From positions 124,001 to 188,000 of the forward strand of contig NZ_FNGY01000011.1 of the NCBI RefSeq assembly GCF_900103665.1: 64,000 nt of DNA, given 5' to 3'. This document shows, piece by piece, positions 1 to 8,464 of the stretch (the stretch's first letter is position 1; each line of letters opens with the position of its first letter). The DNA comes from Pedobacter steynii. GTDB taxonomy: Bacteria; Bacteroidota; Bacteroidia; Sphingobacteriales; Sphingobacteriaceae. The notes beneath the pieces were generated by a model. The model did not search any database and was not told the origin of the DNA. It saw only the letters and a list, made by a program, of their open reading frames with translations. The translations under genes and the position numbers were made by a program.

Positions 1-865
1 ACTCCGGATCTTCTGTCAGCGATACGCGGATGGTATCTCCAAGGCCATCTTCCAGTAAAGCACCTATGCCGACAGCAGATTTAATCCTGCCATCTTCGCC
101 ATCGCCGGCCTCAGTTACCCCAAGGTGTAAAGGATAATTCATCCCCTCTTTCACCATCGTGGCGACCAATAAACGGTAAGCCTGAACCATGACCTGCGTA
201 TTGCTGGCCTTCATCGAGATCACCAAATTATAGTAGTTTTGATCCTCGCACATGCGGATAAACTCCATTGCCGATTCCACCATTCCTCTTGGTGTATCGC
301 CGTAATGACTCATGATCCGATCTGATAAGGAACCATGGTTGGTACCAATTCTCATGGCGGTACCGTATTCTTTACAGATTTTCACCAAAGGCGTGAATTT
401 CTTATAAATACGCTCCAACTCCGCCTGATAGGCCTGCTGGGTATATTCTATATTTTCAAAACGTTTTTTATCTGCGTAATTGCCAGGGTTGACCCTTACT
501 TTCTCTACAATTCTTGCCGCAGATTCTGCAGCATTGGGCGTAAAATGAATATCTGCAACCAGAGGGACCTTGTATCCGCGGAAAAGCAATTCTTTCTTGA
601 TATTGGCCAGATTTTCTGCTTCCTTGATACTTGGAGCCGTGATCCTTACATACTCGCAACCGGAATTCACCATACGGATGGTTTGTTCAACGGTACCAAT
701 GGTATCCATCGTATCTGTTGTAGTCATAGACTGAATCCGGATCGGATTCAAGCCCCCCATAGGGATGTCACCTATGTTTACCTCGCGGGTAAGGAACCTG
801 GAATATTGTGTTAAACTATTACAATATCCACCATTTAACTCTTTTTGAACAAATACGTCTTCCAT
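1..865 (-). CDS. ispG: 4-hydroxy-3-methylbut-2-enyl diphosphate synthase (partial, N-terminal part)
   Basis: IspG (GcpE) is an iron-sulfur enzyme of the MEP isoprenoid pathway; it converts methylerythritol cyclodiphosphate to HMBPP. The frame opens at an ATG at 863-865 (MEDVFVQKELNGGYC) and runs off the left edge without a stop, so about 288 residues are visible. Recognisable family stretches are VNIGDIPMGG, IRIQSMTTTDT, CEYVRITAPS, VPLVADIHFTP and VRVNPGNYADKKRF, all from the N-terminal TIM-barrel domain. The Cys-containing Fe-S domain lies outside the window. In Bacteroidota IspG an extra domain is usually inserted between barrel and Fe-S domain, and that part would also be off-window. It is the last gene seen in a tightly packed minus-strand run (the RDD gene ends 44 bases upstream). 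Confidence 0.95.
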   Translation of the reverse strand, partial: MEDVFVQKELNGGYCNSLTQYSRFLTREVNIGDIPMGGLNPIRIQSMTTTDTMDTIGTVEQTIRMVNSGCEYVRITAPSIKEAENLANIKKELLFRGYKVPLVADIHFTPNAAESAARIVEKVRVNPGNYADKKRFENIEYTQQAYQAELERIYKKFTPLVKICKEYGTAMRIGTNHGSLSDRIMSHYGDTPRGMVESAMEFIRMCEDQNYYNLVISMKASNTQVMVQAYRLLVATMVKEGMNYPLHLGVTEAGDGEDGRIKSAVGIGALLEDGLGDTIRVSLTEDPE

Positions 866-909
866 CAATTTACGATACAAATATGAAGCAAAGATAAAGA
901 TTATGTTTA

Positions 910-1530
910 TTATATCAGTCTTTCCTTAGTCACCAGTGTCTCTGCAATAAGGTCATGAAAGCATTGTTGCTTCCGGTTTAGGAAACTATACAGGTAGCCA
1001 AAGAAGACCGGAAGGACAGATAAGATCTTTGCCGCATTCCTGCCATAGGAATTGCTCAGGCTGATGGGATTTCCTTCCATATTTGTCACTTTAATGCCCA
1101 GTAATGCTTTTCCTACGGTAGCCTGCTTTGCAGAGGCTTCGGCGATACTGCTATAAAAGAACTTGACAACCGGAATAATGGGAAGACCGATCAAAACCGC
1201 AGCAATCCGCTCATTTTTTTCTCCTAAAAAGAGAAAGCTCAGCAAGACCAGCAAGGCATAACCAATAGTAATAAAGAAATAATCTATGACTGAGGCCAGC
1301 AATCGCTGGTCGAAAGAGGCAAAATACTGAGGGGCAGTTTTGCTGTATTTAAAACCAAGAAGCTCACGCAGTTCCGGGAACTCGTGAGCTTCTTTATAAT
1401 CGTCCATTCCAGGCTTTCTGATAAAGGTTCCCGGAAGGATTTCTAAGTTTTGTAATGATGCTAATGGATAAGGTCCTGTAGGCTTTCCGTTAATGACAAC
1501 TGTGTATTCTCCTTTAACAGGACTTTCCAT
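910..1530 (-). CDS. GYF-like plus RDD domain membrane protein
   Basis: 206 residues. The first ~60 residues form a GYF_2/DUF4339-like domain (VVINGKPTGPYPLASLQ, then an LPGTFIRKPG turn), a small fold thought to bind peptides. From about residue 66 an RDD-type membrane domain begins (FASFDQRLLASVIDYFF), with the Arg and Asp residues that name the family and about three hydrophobic helices. RDD proteins are poorly characterised inner-membrane proteins; a transport role has been suggested for some. The gene is 33 bases downstream of the LiaF-like gene and 44 bases upstream of ispG on the same strand, so co-transcription is likely. The function is not known. Confidence 0.75.
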   Translation of the reverse strand: MESPVKGEYTVVINGKPTGPYPLASLQNLEILPGTFIRKPGMDDYKEAHEFPELRELLGFKYSKTAPQYFASFDQRLLASVIDYFFITIGYALLVLLSFLFLGEKNERIAAVLIGLPIIPVVKFFYSSIAEASAKQATVGKALLGIKVTNMEGNPISLSNSYGRNAAKILSVLPVFFGYLYSFLNRKQQCFHDLIAETLVTKERLI

Positions 1531-1563
1531 TATTAAATGTTTATATACTGATGAATTCAGCGT

Positions 1564-2496
1564 TTAGTAACGCTTTACTTCAAAGTTACTCAATCCTCCA
1601 TCCAAATTGATAAATATCTTTTTTGTGGAAGCACTATAATTTGGCGTTTCATAAGTACCATCTTTCAACTTTGTAAAACCGTTAAAATCTTTGGCAGAAA
1701 GACCTGTTTTGGTTTTAATCCTGCATCCCGATTCCGTAGGGATATTGATCTTAACATCCGCCACACCTGTTTTCACATTGATGTCGGTAATTGGAAGTAA
1801 GGCACCGAATTTAATGTCCAGCGCGGCTGCACCACCATCAAAGTTAAAGGCACGCAATTTATACTCCGAGAAATCAAAATTCACTTCTCCTGCACCCATG
1901 CTCATGTGAACTTCCCATTCAGGTTTTTTATTCAGGCGCAGGTCTACATCATTTCCTCCATCACTCATCGACCAGCCGGATTTCCCTTTCATTTTGAAAG
2001 TTAAATTACTCACACTATCGGACACGACATTTTGTAAAGAAAATACGCCTGCTCTTTTTTGCACCTCTGCGTTAATCAGGCTATCTGTTTCTCCCTTTAG
2101 ATCAAAGGACGTACCACCACCCGAGATGTTCAAAATGGCTTTTTTTGCCAGGGAATCAGCATAAGGTTCCGAGAAGCTCAGTTCTTCATAGTTTTCTTCG
2201 GAATTGATATCGTCTTTGATGCGGTCTCCAATCCAGCGCTCTCTATTTTCCGGTACCTGTTGTCCTTTTACAAACAACATCGCTAAGGTAATCACCAGTA
2301 CTCCGATGGAAACCATTCCACCAACCTGGGATTTGTTCCTGCTGAACAAAATATTTACACCAGCTATGATCAGGAATATCGGCCAAAAGCGGAATACACT
2401 GCGCCAGTAAAAATCAATGATATTAAAGTTCTCGAGAAGGAGTACGCCGCCGATAAACAACAGTACAATACCCCATATAATTCTATCCGTTTTCAT
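1564..2496 (-). CDS. LiaF-like membrane protein (DUF5668-type transmembrane region)
   Basis: 310 residues. Three hydrophobic segments at about 6-21, 35-51 and 59-76 form a LiaI/LiaF-type membrane module (IIWGIVLLFIGGVLLLENF). The remaining ~220 residues are a soluble beta-rich domain like the C-terminal part of LiaF and the putative-adhesin families, with repeated short strands such as LNISGGGTSFDL and FDGGAAALDIKFG. In Firmicutes, LiaF restrains an envelope-stress kinase; in Bacteroidota such genes sit beside PspC genes, as here (18 bases downstream of the PspC gene). Its membrane module resembles the C-terminal half of that neighbour. A role in envelope stress is inferred from context only. 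Confidence 0.7.
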   Translation of the reverse strand: MKTDRIIWGIVLLFIGGVLLLENFNIIDFYWRSVFRFWPIFLIIAGVNILFSRNKSQVGGMVSIGVLVITLAMLFVKGQQVPENRERWIGDRIKDDINSEENYEELSFSEPYADSLAKKAILNISGGGTSFDLKGETDSLINAEVQKRAGVFSLQNVVSDSVSNLTFKMKGKSGWSMSDGGNDVDLRLNKKPEWEVHMSMGAGEVNFDFSEYKLRAFNFDGGAAALDIKFGALLPITDINVKTGVADVKINIPTESGCRIKTKTGLSAKDFNGFTKLKDGTYETPNYSASTKKIFINLDGGLSNFEVKRY

Positions 2497-2514
2497 CTGT
2501 ATAGATTTAAATTT

Positions 2515-3270
2515 TTAATGGTCATGTTTAGTAAACCTGTCTTCTGCAGGTGTATCGGTACCCGGTTCCGGGCTTACTGTTGGCTGAACTCCCTCAGGGC
2601 TTACCGGGTTTACCGGATCTACGGGTGCAGAAGGGCCGTTGGGTGCAGTTCCTGCATTCCCTTGCTCCTGCTGACTTTTCCAGGTTTCCCAGGCATTTTT
2701 ATTTTTACCCTTCATGATGAAACTTACCCCGATGGCTACAAAAACCAGCGGCCATAATTTACCAAGGCTAAACCAGAATGGAATAATGTTAAACTCATTC
2801 ATCAGGAAGTAAAGCCCGATCACCAACAGGAATAACCCGCCTACAGTCCTTCCGGTCTCATTGTTGCTTTTTTGAAAGGGCCTACCAAAATCAGTCATCT
2901 TAGAACCTGCCTTAAAAGGATCCTCATTGATACCTGGCGAAGTCCAGCCTGTAGAAGAACTAGTGGTTGAACCTGTAGGCTCAGCCGTATTTTGCGGTTG
3001 TGTAAACGCATTTGGAGAGTTAAACGGATTGTTTTTCTGCCCTTTATAATATTCGTTGAATCTTGAGAATTTTGCCGCCGGGTCATTATTCACCGGAACA
3101 ACAATCCACATTACAATATATACCAATATTCCCGTCCCCACCAAAAATATAGTGGAGAGTACAAACAACAGCCTGATTATGGTTACATCAACCTCCATAT
3201 ACTCTGCAATTCCCGATGAAACACCTGCTACTACTTTGTCGTGCTCATTTCTAAATAATCGCTTGTCCAT
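2515..3270 (-). CDS. PspC domain protein with a second LiaF-like membrane module
   Basis: 251 residues. Residues 2-60 are a classic PspC domain: basic start (KRLFRNEHDKVVAGVSSGIAEY), then a helix of about 25 hydrophobic residues ending in VMWIVVPV. A Ser/Thr/Pro/Asn-rich linker of about 80 residues follows, then two more membrane segments (GGLFLLVIGLYFLMNEFNI and LWPLVFVAIGVSFI) and an acidic, Pro-rich tail. PspC proteins sense or buffer inner-membrane stress in the phage-shock response; no PspA gene lies nearby. The start has a strong Shine-Dalgarno sequence, unusual in this phylum, annotated separately. It lies 34 bases downstream of the SDR gene in the same direction. Confidence 0.85.
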   Translation of the reverse strand: MDKRLFRNEHDKVVAGVSSGIAEYMEVDVTIIRLLFVLSTIFLVGTGILVYIVMWIVVPVNNDPAAKFSRFNEYYKGQKNNPFNSPNAFTQPQNTAEPTGSTTSSSTGWTSPGINEDPFKAGSKMTDFGRPFQKSNNETGRTVGGLFLLVIGLYFLMNEFNIIPFWFSLGKLWPLVFVAIGVSFIMKGKNKNAWETWKSQQEQGNAGTAPNGPSAPVDPVNPVSPEGVQPTVSPEPGTDTPAEDRFTKHDH

Positions 3271-3278
3271 AATACTTT

Positions 3279-3284
3279 CCTCCT
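3279..3284 (-). promoter_or_regulatory. Strong ribosome binding site of the PspC gene
   Basis: The minus strand reads AGGAGG eight bases before the ATG at 3268-3270. Bacteroidota genes generally lack such a perfect anti-SD match, so it marks an unusually strong initiation site and fixes the start. Confidence 0.6.
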
Positions 3285-3304
3285 TTTCTTTATTTATTTA
3301 TTCT

Positions 3305-3994
3305 TTAAAATTGTATTGGCTTCAGGGTCACTTCATCAACATTTACACCATCGCTTAAATTTAAAATCGTGTATAAGGTATTGGCAATATCTTCCGGTTG
3401 TACAAAACGCTCAGCAGGAATTTCTGTTCCTTCCCATGATGAGGTCAATGTTGATCCCGGCAAAATCGCCGTTACTTTAACGTTGTATTCAGCTAACTCC
3501 CCTCTGCATACATCATTAAGACTGAGCAAGGCCGATTTAGTTACACTGTAACCTCCTGCATTTGTTACAATTTCTTTACTTGCTACCGAGCAAATGTTAA
3601 AAATATGCCCGGAACGCTGCGTACGCATCATTTTACCGAAATATTTAGAAAGATAATAAGGGGCCAAAAGGTTCAGATTCAACTGTTTCTCCAATGAATC
3701 ATCGGCCTCATCCAACAGGATTCCCGGCATAAATATCCCCGCATTGTTCACCAAAACGTTCAATTCTGTCATTTCTGCCCTTACTGCTTCACAAAAAGCA
3801 TAAAGGGCAGATTTACTGCCCAGATCAGCAACATAAGTAAAGACAGAAACACCTGTATACTTCAATTCTTCGACCAAAGCAGCGAGTTCTGCTTCACTTC
3901 TGGAACAAACAGCAAGGTTGTATCCGCCTTCCGCCAGCTTAATAGCAATGGCTTTTCCGATTCCTCTGGTAGCACCTGTGATTACCGCATTCAT
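3305..3994 (-). CDS. Short-chain dehydrogenase/reductase (SDR)
   Basis: 229 residues, a typical length for a classical SDR. It has the nucleotide-binding TGATRGIG (residues 7-14), the structural NNAG motif, a catalytic Ser in ICSVAS and the YxxxK pair (YSVTK). The substrate cannot be told; the closest general type is the 3-ketoacyl-ACP reductase-like SDRs. It is the first gene of the minus-strand run SDR, PspC, LiaF-like, GYF-RDD, ispG. Divergent to it, after 184 bases, is mlaE. Confidence 0.85.
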   Translation of the reverse strand: MNAVITGATRGIGKAIAIKLAEGGYNLAVCSRSEAELAALVEELKYTGVSVFTYVADLGSKSALYAFCEAVRAEMTELNVLVNNAGIFMPGILLDEADDSLEKQLNLNLLAPYYLSKYFGKMMRTQRSGHIFNICSVASKEIVTNAGGYSVTKSALLSLNDVCRGELAEYNVKVTAILPGSTLTSSWEGTEIPAERFVQPEDIANTLYTILNLSDGVNVDEVTLKPIQF

Positions 3995-4178
3995 TTTATC
4001 TCAATTTGGCAGCAATATTACATAAAATGCCATAGACTCCGTAGCCATTTTGCCAGTTAAAACCGGACAAAACACCCGGTAATTGAAATAATTATTTAAT
4101 AAATAAAGAATGTCCCAACAATTTTTGTTGTTTCTTTGTAGTATTATTGCATTATTACCATAGCTAATTTTTCATTAA

Positions 4179-4913
4179 ATGAATTTCACCAATTTTGGCA
4201 GGTACATCCTTTTATTAAAGGCCGTATTCAGAAAGCCGGAAAAGTTAAGTATATATATGAAGGCCATTTTTAAACAAATGGACTTTATCGGCGTCGGCTC
4301 TATCGGACTAATAGCCATCATTTCGACCTTTATCGGTGCGGTAATGACCTTGCAGATTGCCTTTCAGCTGGTGAGTGACTTTATCCCTAAAACCATTATT
4401 GGTTCTGTAAACCGCGACTCCAGTATTCTGGAACTCAGCCCAACCATTACGGCAATTGTACTGGCTGGTAAAATCGGATCTGCCATCTCCTCAGAGATCG
4501 GAACGATGCGTGTGAGTGAACAGATTGATGCCCTGGAAATCATGGGAATCAACTCTCCGGGATACCTGATCCTCCCAAAAGTCCTTGCCGGAATTACCAT
4601 GGTCCCGCTATTGGTGATCTTATCAATGGTATTGAGCATTGGTGGCGGATACATCGGAGGAACATTATCAGGAGCAGTTTCTGCAGCTGAATATGTACAA
4701 GGGATTACCACTGATTTTAACCCTTATACCATTGTTGTAGCCCTGGTAAAAGCATTTGTTTTTGGATTCATCATTACTTCTGTTCCTGCATATGAAGGTT
4801 TTTATGTGAAAGGCGGAGCGCTGGAAGTAGCACAGGCAAGTACCAGAGCCGTTGTAGTAAGTTGTATTACTATTCTGGCATGTGATTACATCGTAACCCA
4901 GTTATTACTATGA
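4179..4913 (+). CDS. mlaE: MlaE-family ABC transporter permease
   Basis: 244 residues of MlaE/DUF140 type. These permeases form the membrane part of the Mla-like complex that moves phospholipids between inner and outer membrane. Visible are an amphipathic N-terminus, several hydrophobic helices and the conserved central segment with SSEIGTMRVSEQIDALEIMG, the coupling region that contacts the ATPase. The stop overlaps the start of the ATPase gene (ATGA at 4910-4913), so the two are translationally coupled. The substrate-binding MlaD subunit usual in these operons is not adjacent. Confidence 0.92.
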   Translation: MNFTNFGRYILLLKAVFRKPEKLSIYMKAIFKQMDFIGVGSIGLIAIISTFIGAVMTLQIAFQLVSDFIPKTIIGSVNRDSSILELSPTITAIVLAGKIGSAISSEIGTMRVSEQIDALEIMGINSPGYLILPKVLAGITMVPLLVILSMVLSIGGGYIGGTLSGAVSAAEYVQGITTDFNPYTIVVALVKAFVFGFIITSVPAYEGFYVKGGALEVAQASTRAVVVSCITILACDYIVTQLLL

Positions 4914-5662
4914 TCGAAATCAAGGACATCTACAAATCGTTCGGCGACAATGAAGTTTTAAAGGGAATTTCAGGACAGTTTAAACCAGGGGTAACCAATC
5001 TGATTATTGGAGGCTCCGGTTCCGGAAAAACAACTTTATTAAAGTGTATGATTGGCTTACACCATCCTGAACAGGGAAGTGTAGAATATGATGGGCGTGA
5101 ATTTACGACCATGAACTTTGAAGAGAAGATTGAGATCAGAAAAGAGATCGGCATGCTTTTTCAGGGTTCCGCACTCTTTGACTCGATGACGGTAGAAGAG
5201 AACATCATGTTTCCTTTAAATATGTTTACCGATCAGAAACGTAAAGAAAAGCTGGACCGGGTAAACTTCTGTCTGGAGCGCGTAAACCTGAGCGGAAAAA
5301 ATAAACTTTTCCCTGCGGAACTTTCCGGAGGGATGAAAAAACGTGTGGGAATTGCCCGCGCAATTGCCATGAACCCTAAATATCTCTTTGTCGATGAGCC
5401 CAACTCTGGTTTGGACCCTAAGACCTCCATCGTTATTGATGAGCTCATCAAGGAGCTGACAGAGGAATACAATACCACCACTATTGTGGTGACCCACGAT
5501 ATGAACTCCGTTATGGGAATTGGTGATTACATCTTATTCTTACACGAAGGAAAGAAATTCTGGGAAGGATCAAATAAAGAGATCGCCCATACTGATATTC
5601 AAGAACTAAATGATTTTGTTTTTGCCAGCCGCTTCATGAAAGCTGCAAAAGACAAATTTTAA
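4910..5662 (+). CDS. mlaF: MlaF-like ABC transporter ATP-binding protein
   Basis: 250 residues. Walker A is GGSGSGKT (residues 34-41), the Q-loop is in MLFQGSALFDS, the signature is LSGGMKKRVGIARA, Walker B is YLFVDEPNSGLDP, and a switch His follows in VVTHDMNS. The GMKKR version of the signature is typical of MlaF-like ATPases. It powers the MlaE permease encoded four bases upstream by overlap. The next gene starts 14 bases downstream and is probably in the same transcript. Confidence 0.92.
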   Translation: MIEIKDIYKSFGDNEVLKGISGQFKPGVTNLIIGGSGSGKTTLLKCMIGLHHPEQGSVEYDGREFTTMNFEEKIEIRKEIGMLFQGSALFDSMTVEENIMFPLNMFTDQKRKEKLDRVNFCLERVNLSGKNKLFPAELSGGMKKRVGIARAIAMNPKYLFVDEPNSGLDPKTSIVIDELIKELTEEYNTTTIVVTHDMNSVMGIGDYILFLHEGKKFWEGSNKEIAHTDIQELNDFVFASRFMKAAKDKF

Positions 5663-5676
5663 ATACCCATATTTTT

Positions 5677-6561
5677 ATGATAAGCCTGTTAACACCCACA
5701 CACTGGAAAGATTATGAGTTGATTGATTGTGGTGATTTTGAAAAATTAGAACGCTTTGGCAACCTTGTGTTGTGCAGACCTGAGCCTCAGGCCGTATGGA
5801 AAAAGGTCCTTTCTGAGCAGGAATGGAAAAAACTAACCCATATCCGGTTCAAAGGACGCTCCGCGACTACCGGTGAGTGGATGAAGAGCTCCGCACACCT
5901 GCCCGACAGATGGAATGTAAACTACAAAAATGACGATGTAAGCATCAACCTTCGTTTAGGGCTTACCTCTTTCAAACATGTTGGTGTTTTCCCGGAGCAG
6001 GCGGTAAACTGGGATTACATCTCATCCTCTGTTAGAAAATTCAAAACCCCGGTCCCTAAAGTACTCAACCTTTTTGCCTATACCGGTGCTGCGTCATTGA
6101 TTGCAAAGGCAGCAGGTGCAGATACGACACACGTAGATTCGATCAAACAGGTGGTAAACTGGGCTAATGAAAACCAGGAACTGTCGAACCTTAAAGATGT
6201 CCGCTGGGTAGTGGAAGATGCTTTAAAGTTTGTCAAAAGAGAACTAAAACGCGGTAAAAAATATAACGGGATTATCCTTGATCCACCTGCATTTGGACAT
6301 GGTCCGAATGGGGAGAAATGGAAACTGGAAGATCACATTCAGGAAATGATGCAGGATGTCGTACAGTTATTGGATGAGGAAGAACACTTCTTAATTCTGA
6401 ACACTTATTCCTTGGGATTCTCCTCTGTGATTGTAGAGAACCTGATCAGGACATCTTTCCCACAGGTACAAAACCTGGAAACCGGAGAGCTGTATTTACA
6501 GGCAACTTCCGGAATAAAGTTACCTCTTGGTGTTTTTGGAAAGTTCAATACTTTCAAATAG
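5677..6561 (+). CDS. Class I SAM-dependent methyltransferase (RlmI/PF10672 type)
   Basis: 294 residues. The C-terminal two thirds are a Rossmann methyltransferase: motif I in LNLFAYTGAASLIAKAAGA (about residues 127-145), an acidic residue in HVDSIKQVVNWA for the SAM ribose, and the catalytic-region motif DPPAFGHGP (about residue 205). The arrangement matches the RlmI/RlmK-like 23S rRNA cytosine methyltransferases, but the N-terminal PUA domain of RlmI is absent, so the exact RNA target is unknown. It lies 14 bases after mlaF. A hairpin terminator follows. Confidence 0.8.
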   Translation: MISLLTPTHWKDYELIDCGDFEKLERFGNLVLCRPEPQAVWKKVLSEQEWKKLTHIRFKGRSATTGEWMKSSAHLPDRWNVNYKNDDVSINLRLGLTSFKHVGVFPEQAVNWDYISSSVRKFKTPVPKVLNLFAYTGAASLIAKAAGADTTHVDSIKQVVNWANENQELSNLKDVRWVVEDALKFVKRELKRGKKYNGIILDPPAFGHGPNGEKWKLEDHIQEMMQDVVQLLDEEEHFLILNTYSLGFSSVIVENLIRTSFPQVQNLETGELYLQATSGIKLPLGVFGKFNTFK

Positions 6562-6574
6562 ACCGATAAAAAAC

Positions 6575-6602
6575 AAAGCGTCGGGGCCTAATCCGACGCT
6601 TT
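6575..6602. terminator. Shared terminator between convergent genes
   Basis: A perfect 10-bp stem (AAAGCGTCGG with CCGACGCTTT) and an 8-base loop sit between the plus-strand methyltransferase and the minus-strand hmuS gene. A T run follows on the minus strand (GTTTTTTATC), so it ends the haem operon well; on the plus strand the T run is only three bases. Confidence 0.8.
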
Positions 6603-6647
6603 AAACACACCTAAACCCCAGCAACACCTTACTGGTTATAGACTTTT

Positions 6648-7676
6648 CTAGCCTTTAACGGCCAATTCATTTACGATTCTCCGCCAGTTTTCATCTTCCG
6701 GAATGCCGGGTTTACGCTTTCCAAAAAACTGAACGATAATATTTCCTTCGACATCAAAAACTTCTATACTCGTTACGATTCCATCTTTTGTCGGCTTTTT
6801 CACCAACCAGAGCGAAGCAATTCCATCCATTCTTAGATGCATGTTAAACTCCGGATCAAGCACATTGAACCACGGGCCTGTCTCCAGAATCTTTTTCAGC
6901 AATCCCGTATGAATCTGAATACAACCGGCACTTCCCGTAAAGACCATGATCTCCAGGTCTGTATCAGAAACCTTATGTAACATCGTTTTCAGGGAATCCA
7001 GGGTAACCGGGATCGCATGCCCCTCTGGCGCCAGACGAAGCGCCTGAGTACGCGTCAGGCCATAAGTATTCAGCAAACCATGAAAATCATGGGTATCCTC
7101 TAAATCCAGCCATGCCTGTTTAAAATCAGCTACCGCTACTTCGGCATCTGCAAGTTCTACTACAGGTGCTTTGGCTTCGCCAAATGTTAAAGGAATCTGT
7201 TGATCTTCGGCAGTATACTTTGTCACCAAAGCCTGATATGCATCCTCATCGCTACTTTCGGTCAGGTAGATTTTATGTACCGCCTCTCCATCTTTTCCAA
7301 AGAACTGTAAGCTCTTACGTTCATTTTCGCTGACTGCAAAACCGGAAGCCCATTGGCCCATGAACAACCTCAGGTCGATATCGGGATTCACCGCCAGTCC
7401 GATTGAACCACGGAAAGACACTTTTTTATAAATCCCTTTACGTTCATGTACACAATGGTCATTTCTGGTTAATGCCATCACATAGCCCAATCCTTCTACT
7501 TCTTTCAAAATTTCCGGAAATTGCTCCTGCAAACGAACCGCAGACTCCCCTACTGTAGTGGCAATCAGTGCCGCTTCAGAAGTCGCCAGTTGCTTTGCAG
7601 CATCTCTGATTCTAACCTTTGGATGTTCGGCTTTAAAAGCCGCCCACTGATTTTTTAAATCTAATGTCTTTTCCAT
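6648..7676 (-). CDS. hmuS: HemS/ChuS-type haem-degrading or haem-transfer protein
   Basis: 342 residues, the usual length of HemS/ChuS/HmuS. These cytoplasmic proteins accept haem from the ABC importer and break it down or pass it on. Two halves of the same fold are visible: the first begins around MALTRNDHCVHERKG, the second around MVFTGSAGCIQIHTGLL, and each ends in a W-hydrophobic-V-K-KPT/AVNPDID-type strand. The segment DTHDFHGLLNTYGLTRTQALRL matches the family region that carries the haem-ligand His. Note that the gene called hmuS in Porphyromonas is an unrelated CobN-like chelatase; this one is the proteobacterial type. It is the last gene of the hmuTUVS unit, 5 bases after hmuV. Confidence 0.9.
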   Translation of the reverse strand: MEKTLDLKNQWAAFKAEHPKVRIRDAAKQLATSEAALIATTVGESAVRLQEQFPEILKEVEGLGYVMALTRNDHCVHERKGIYKKVSFRGSIGLAVNPDIDLRLFMGQWASGFAVSENERKSLQFFGKDGEAVHKIYLTESSDEDAYQALVTKYTAEDQQIPLTFGEAKAPVVELADAEVAVADFKQAWLDLEDTHDFHGLLNTYGLTRTQALRLAPEGHAIPVTLDSLKTMLHKVSDTDLEIMVFTGSAGCIQIHTGLLKKILETGPWFNVLDPEFNMHLRMDGIASLWLVKKPTKDGIVTSIEVFDVEGNIIVQFFGKRKPGIPEDENWRRIVNELAVKG

Positions 7677-7681
7677 AATTG

Positions 7682-8464
7682 TTATTTTAATATCGTTGCC
7701 GGTACCACCAATGGGCAGGTATAACCTTCACATTCCATCAGTTTTACTTTTATACTGAATGTTTCATGTATATTTTCACAATTGATCACTTCAACAGGCA
7801 GTCCTTCTGCTACTTTTTTTCCATTCTTCAACATCATAATCCGGTCTGCAAACCTCGAGGCAAAATTGATATCGTGCAGAATGCAGATGACACAATAACC
7901 CCGGTCCGCAAGCGATCTTGCCAACACCATAATCTGTTGCTGGTACTGTAGATCCAAACCATTAGTGGGTTCATCCAGAAACAGGCAGGCATTGGGACTG
8001 TCGTAAATCTGAGCGATGACCCTGGCCAGCTGCACCCTTTGTTGCTCTCCACCGGAAAGCGTATTGTAATCTCTGGAAGCCAGGTGGGTAATTCCCGTTT
8101 CTTCCATCACCTGTTGTACAATTTTGAAATCTCCCACTGTTGGCTTTTGCTGAAAGTGAGGATACCTTCCCATCAGGACGAGCTCATTGACCTGGAAAGA
8201 GATGGAGATCGTATTGTGTTGCGACAATACTGCCCTTGTCTTTGCCAGATCTTGCAGTCTGTAATTGTCTAATTCTTTACCATTGATCGTGATCTTTCCG
8301 CTAAAAGGCTTGATTTCACGGCAGAGCAATTTCATTAAAGTACTTTTACCAGCACCATTGGCACCGAGTATGGCCAGCAATTCGCCTTTACCTGCATCGA
8401 AACTCAGGTTATCCAATAACTTCTTACCCCCTGCCTTATAGCTCAGTGCCTTAACTTTGATCAT
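7682..8464 (-). CDS. hmuV: Haem ABC transporter ATP-binding protein
   Basis: 260 residues. Walker A is GANGAGKST, the signature is LSGGEQQRVQLARV, Walker B is CLFLDEPTNGLD, and the switch His is in CILHDINFASR. The order and the FecE/HmuV-like features match haemin and siderophore importers. Its ATG directly follows the stop of hmuU with no gap, and hmuS starts 5 bases later, so these genes are translated from one message. It drives the HmuU permease from the cytoplasmic side. Confidence 0.93.
   Translation of the reverse strand: MIKVKALSYKAGGKKLLDNLSFDAGKGELLAILGANGAGKSTLMKLLCREIKPFSGKITINGKELDNYRLQDLAKTRAVLSQHNTISISFQVNELVLMGRYPHFQQKPTVGDFKIVQQVMEETGITHLASRDYNTLSGGEQQRVQLARVIAQIYDSPNACLFLDEPTNGLDLQYQQQIMVLARSLADRGYCVICILHDINFASRFADRIMMLKNGKKVAEGLPVEVINCENIHETFSIKVKLMECEGYTCPLVVPATILK

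Noticed and set aside
335..814. Plus-strand frame of 159 codons
   Set aside because: It lies antisense to ispG, whose protein sequence is clearly conserved; the frame has no recognisable features.
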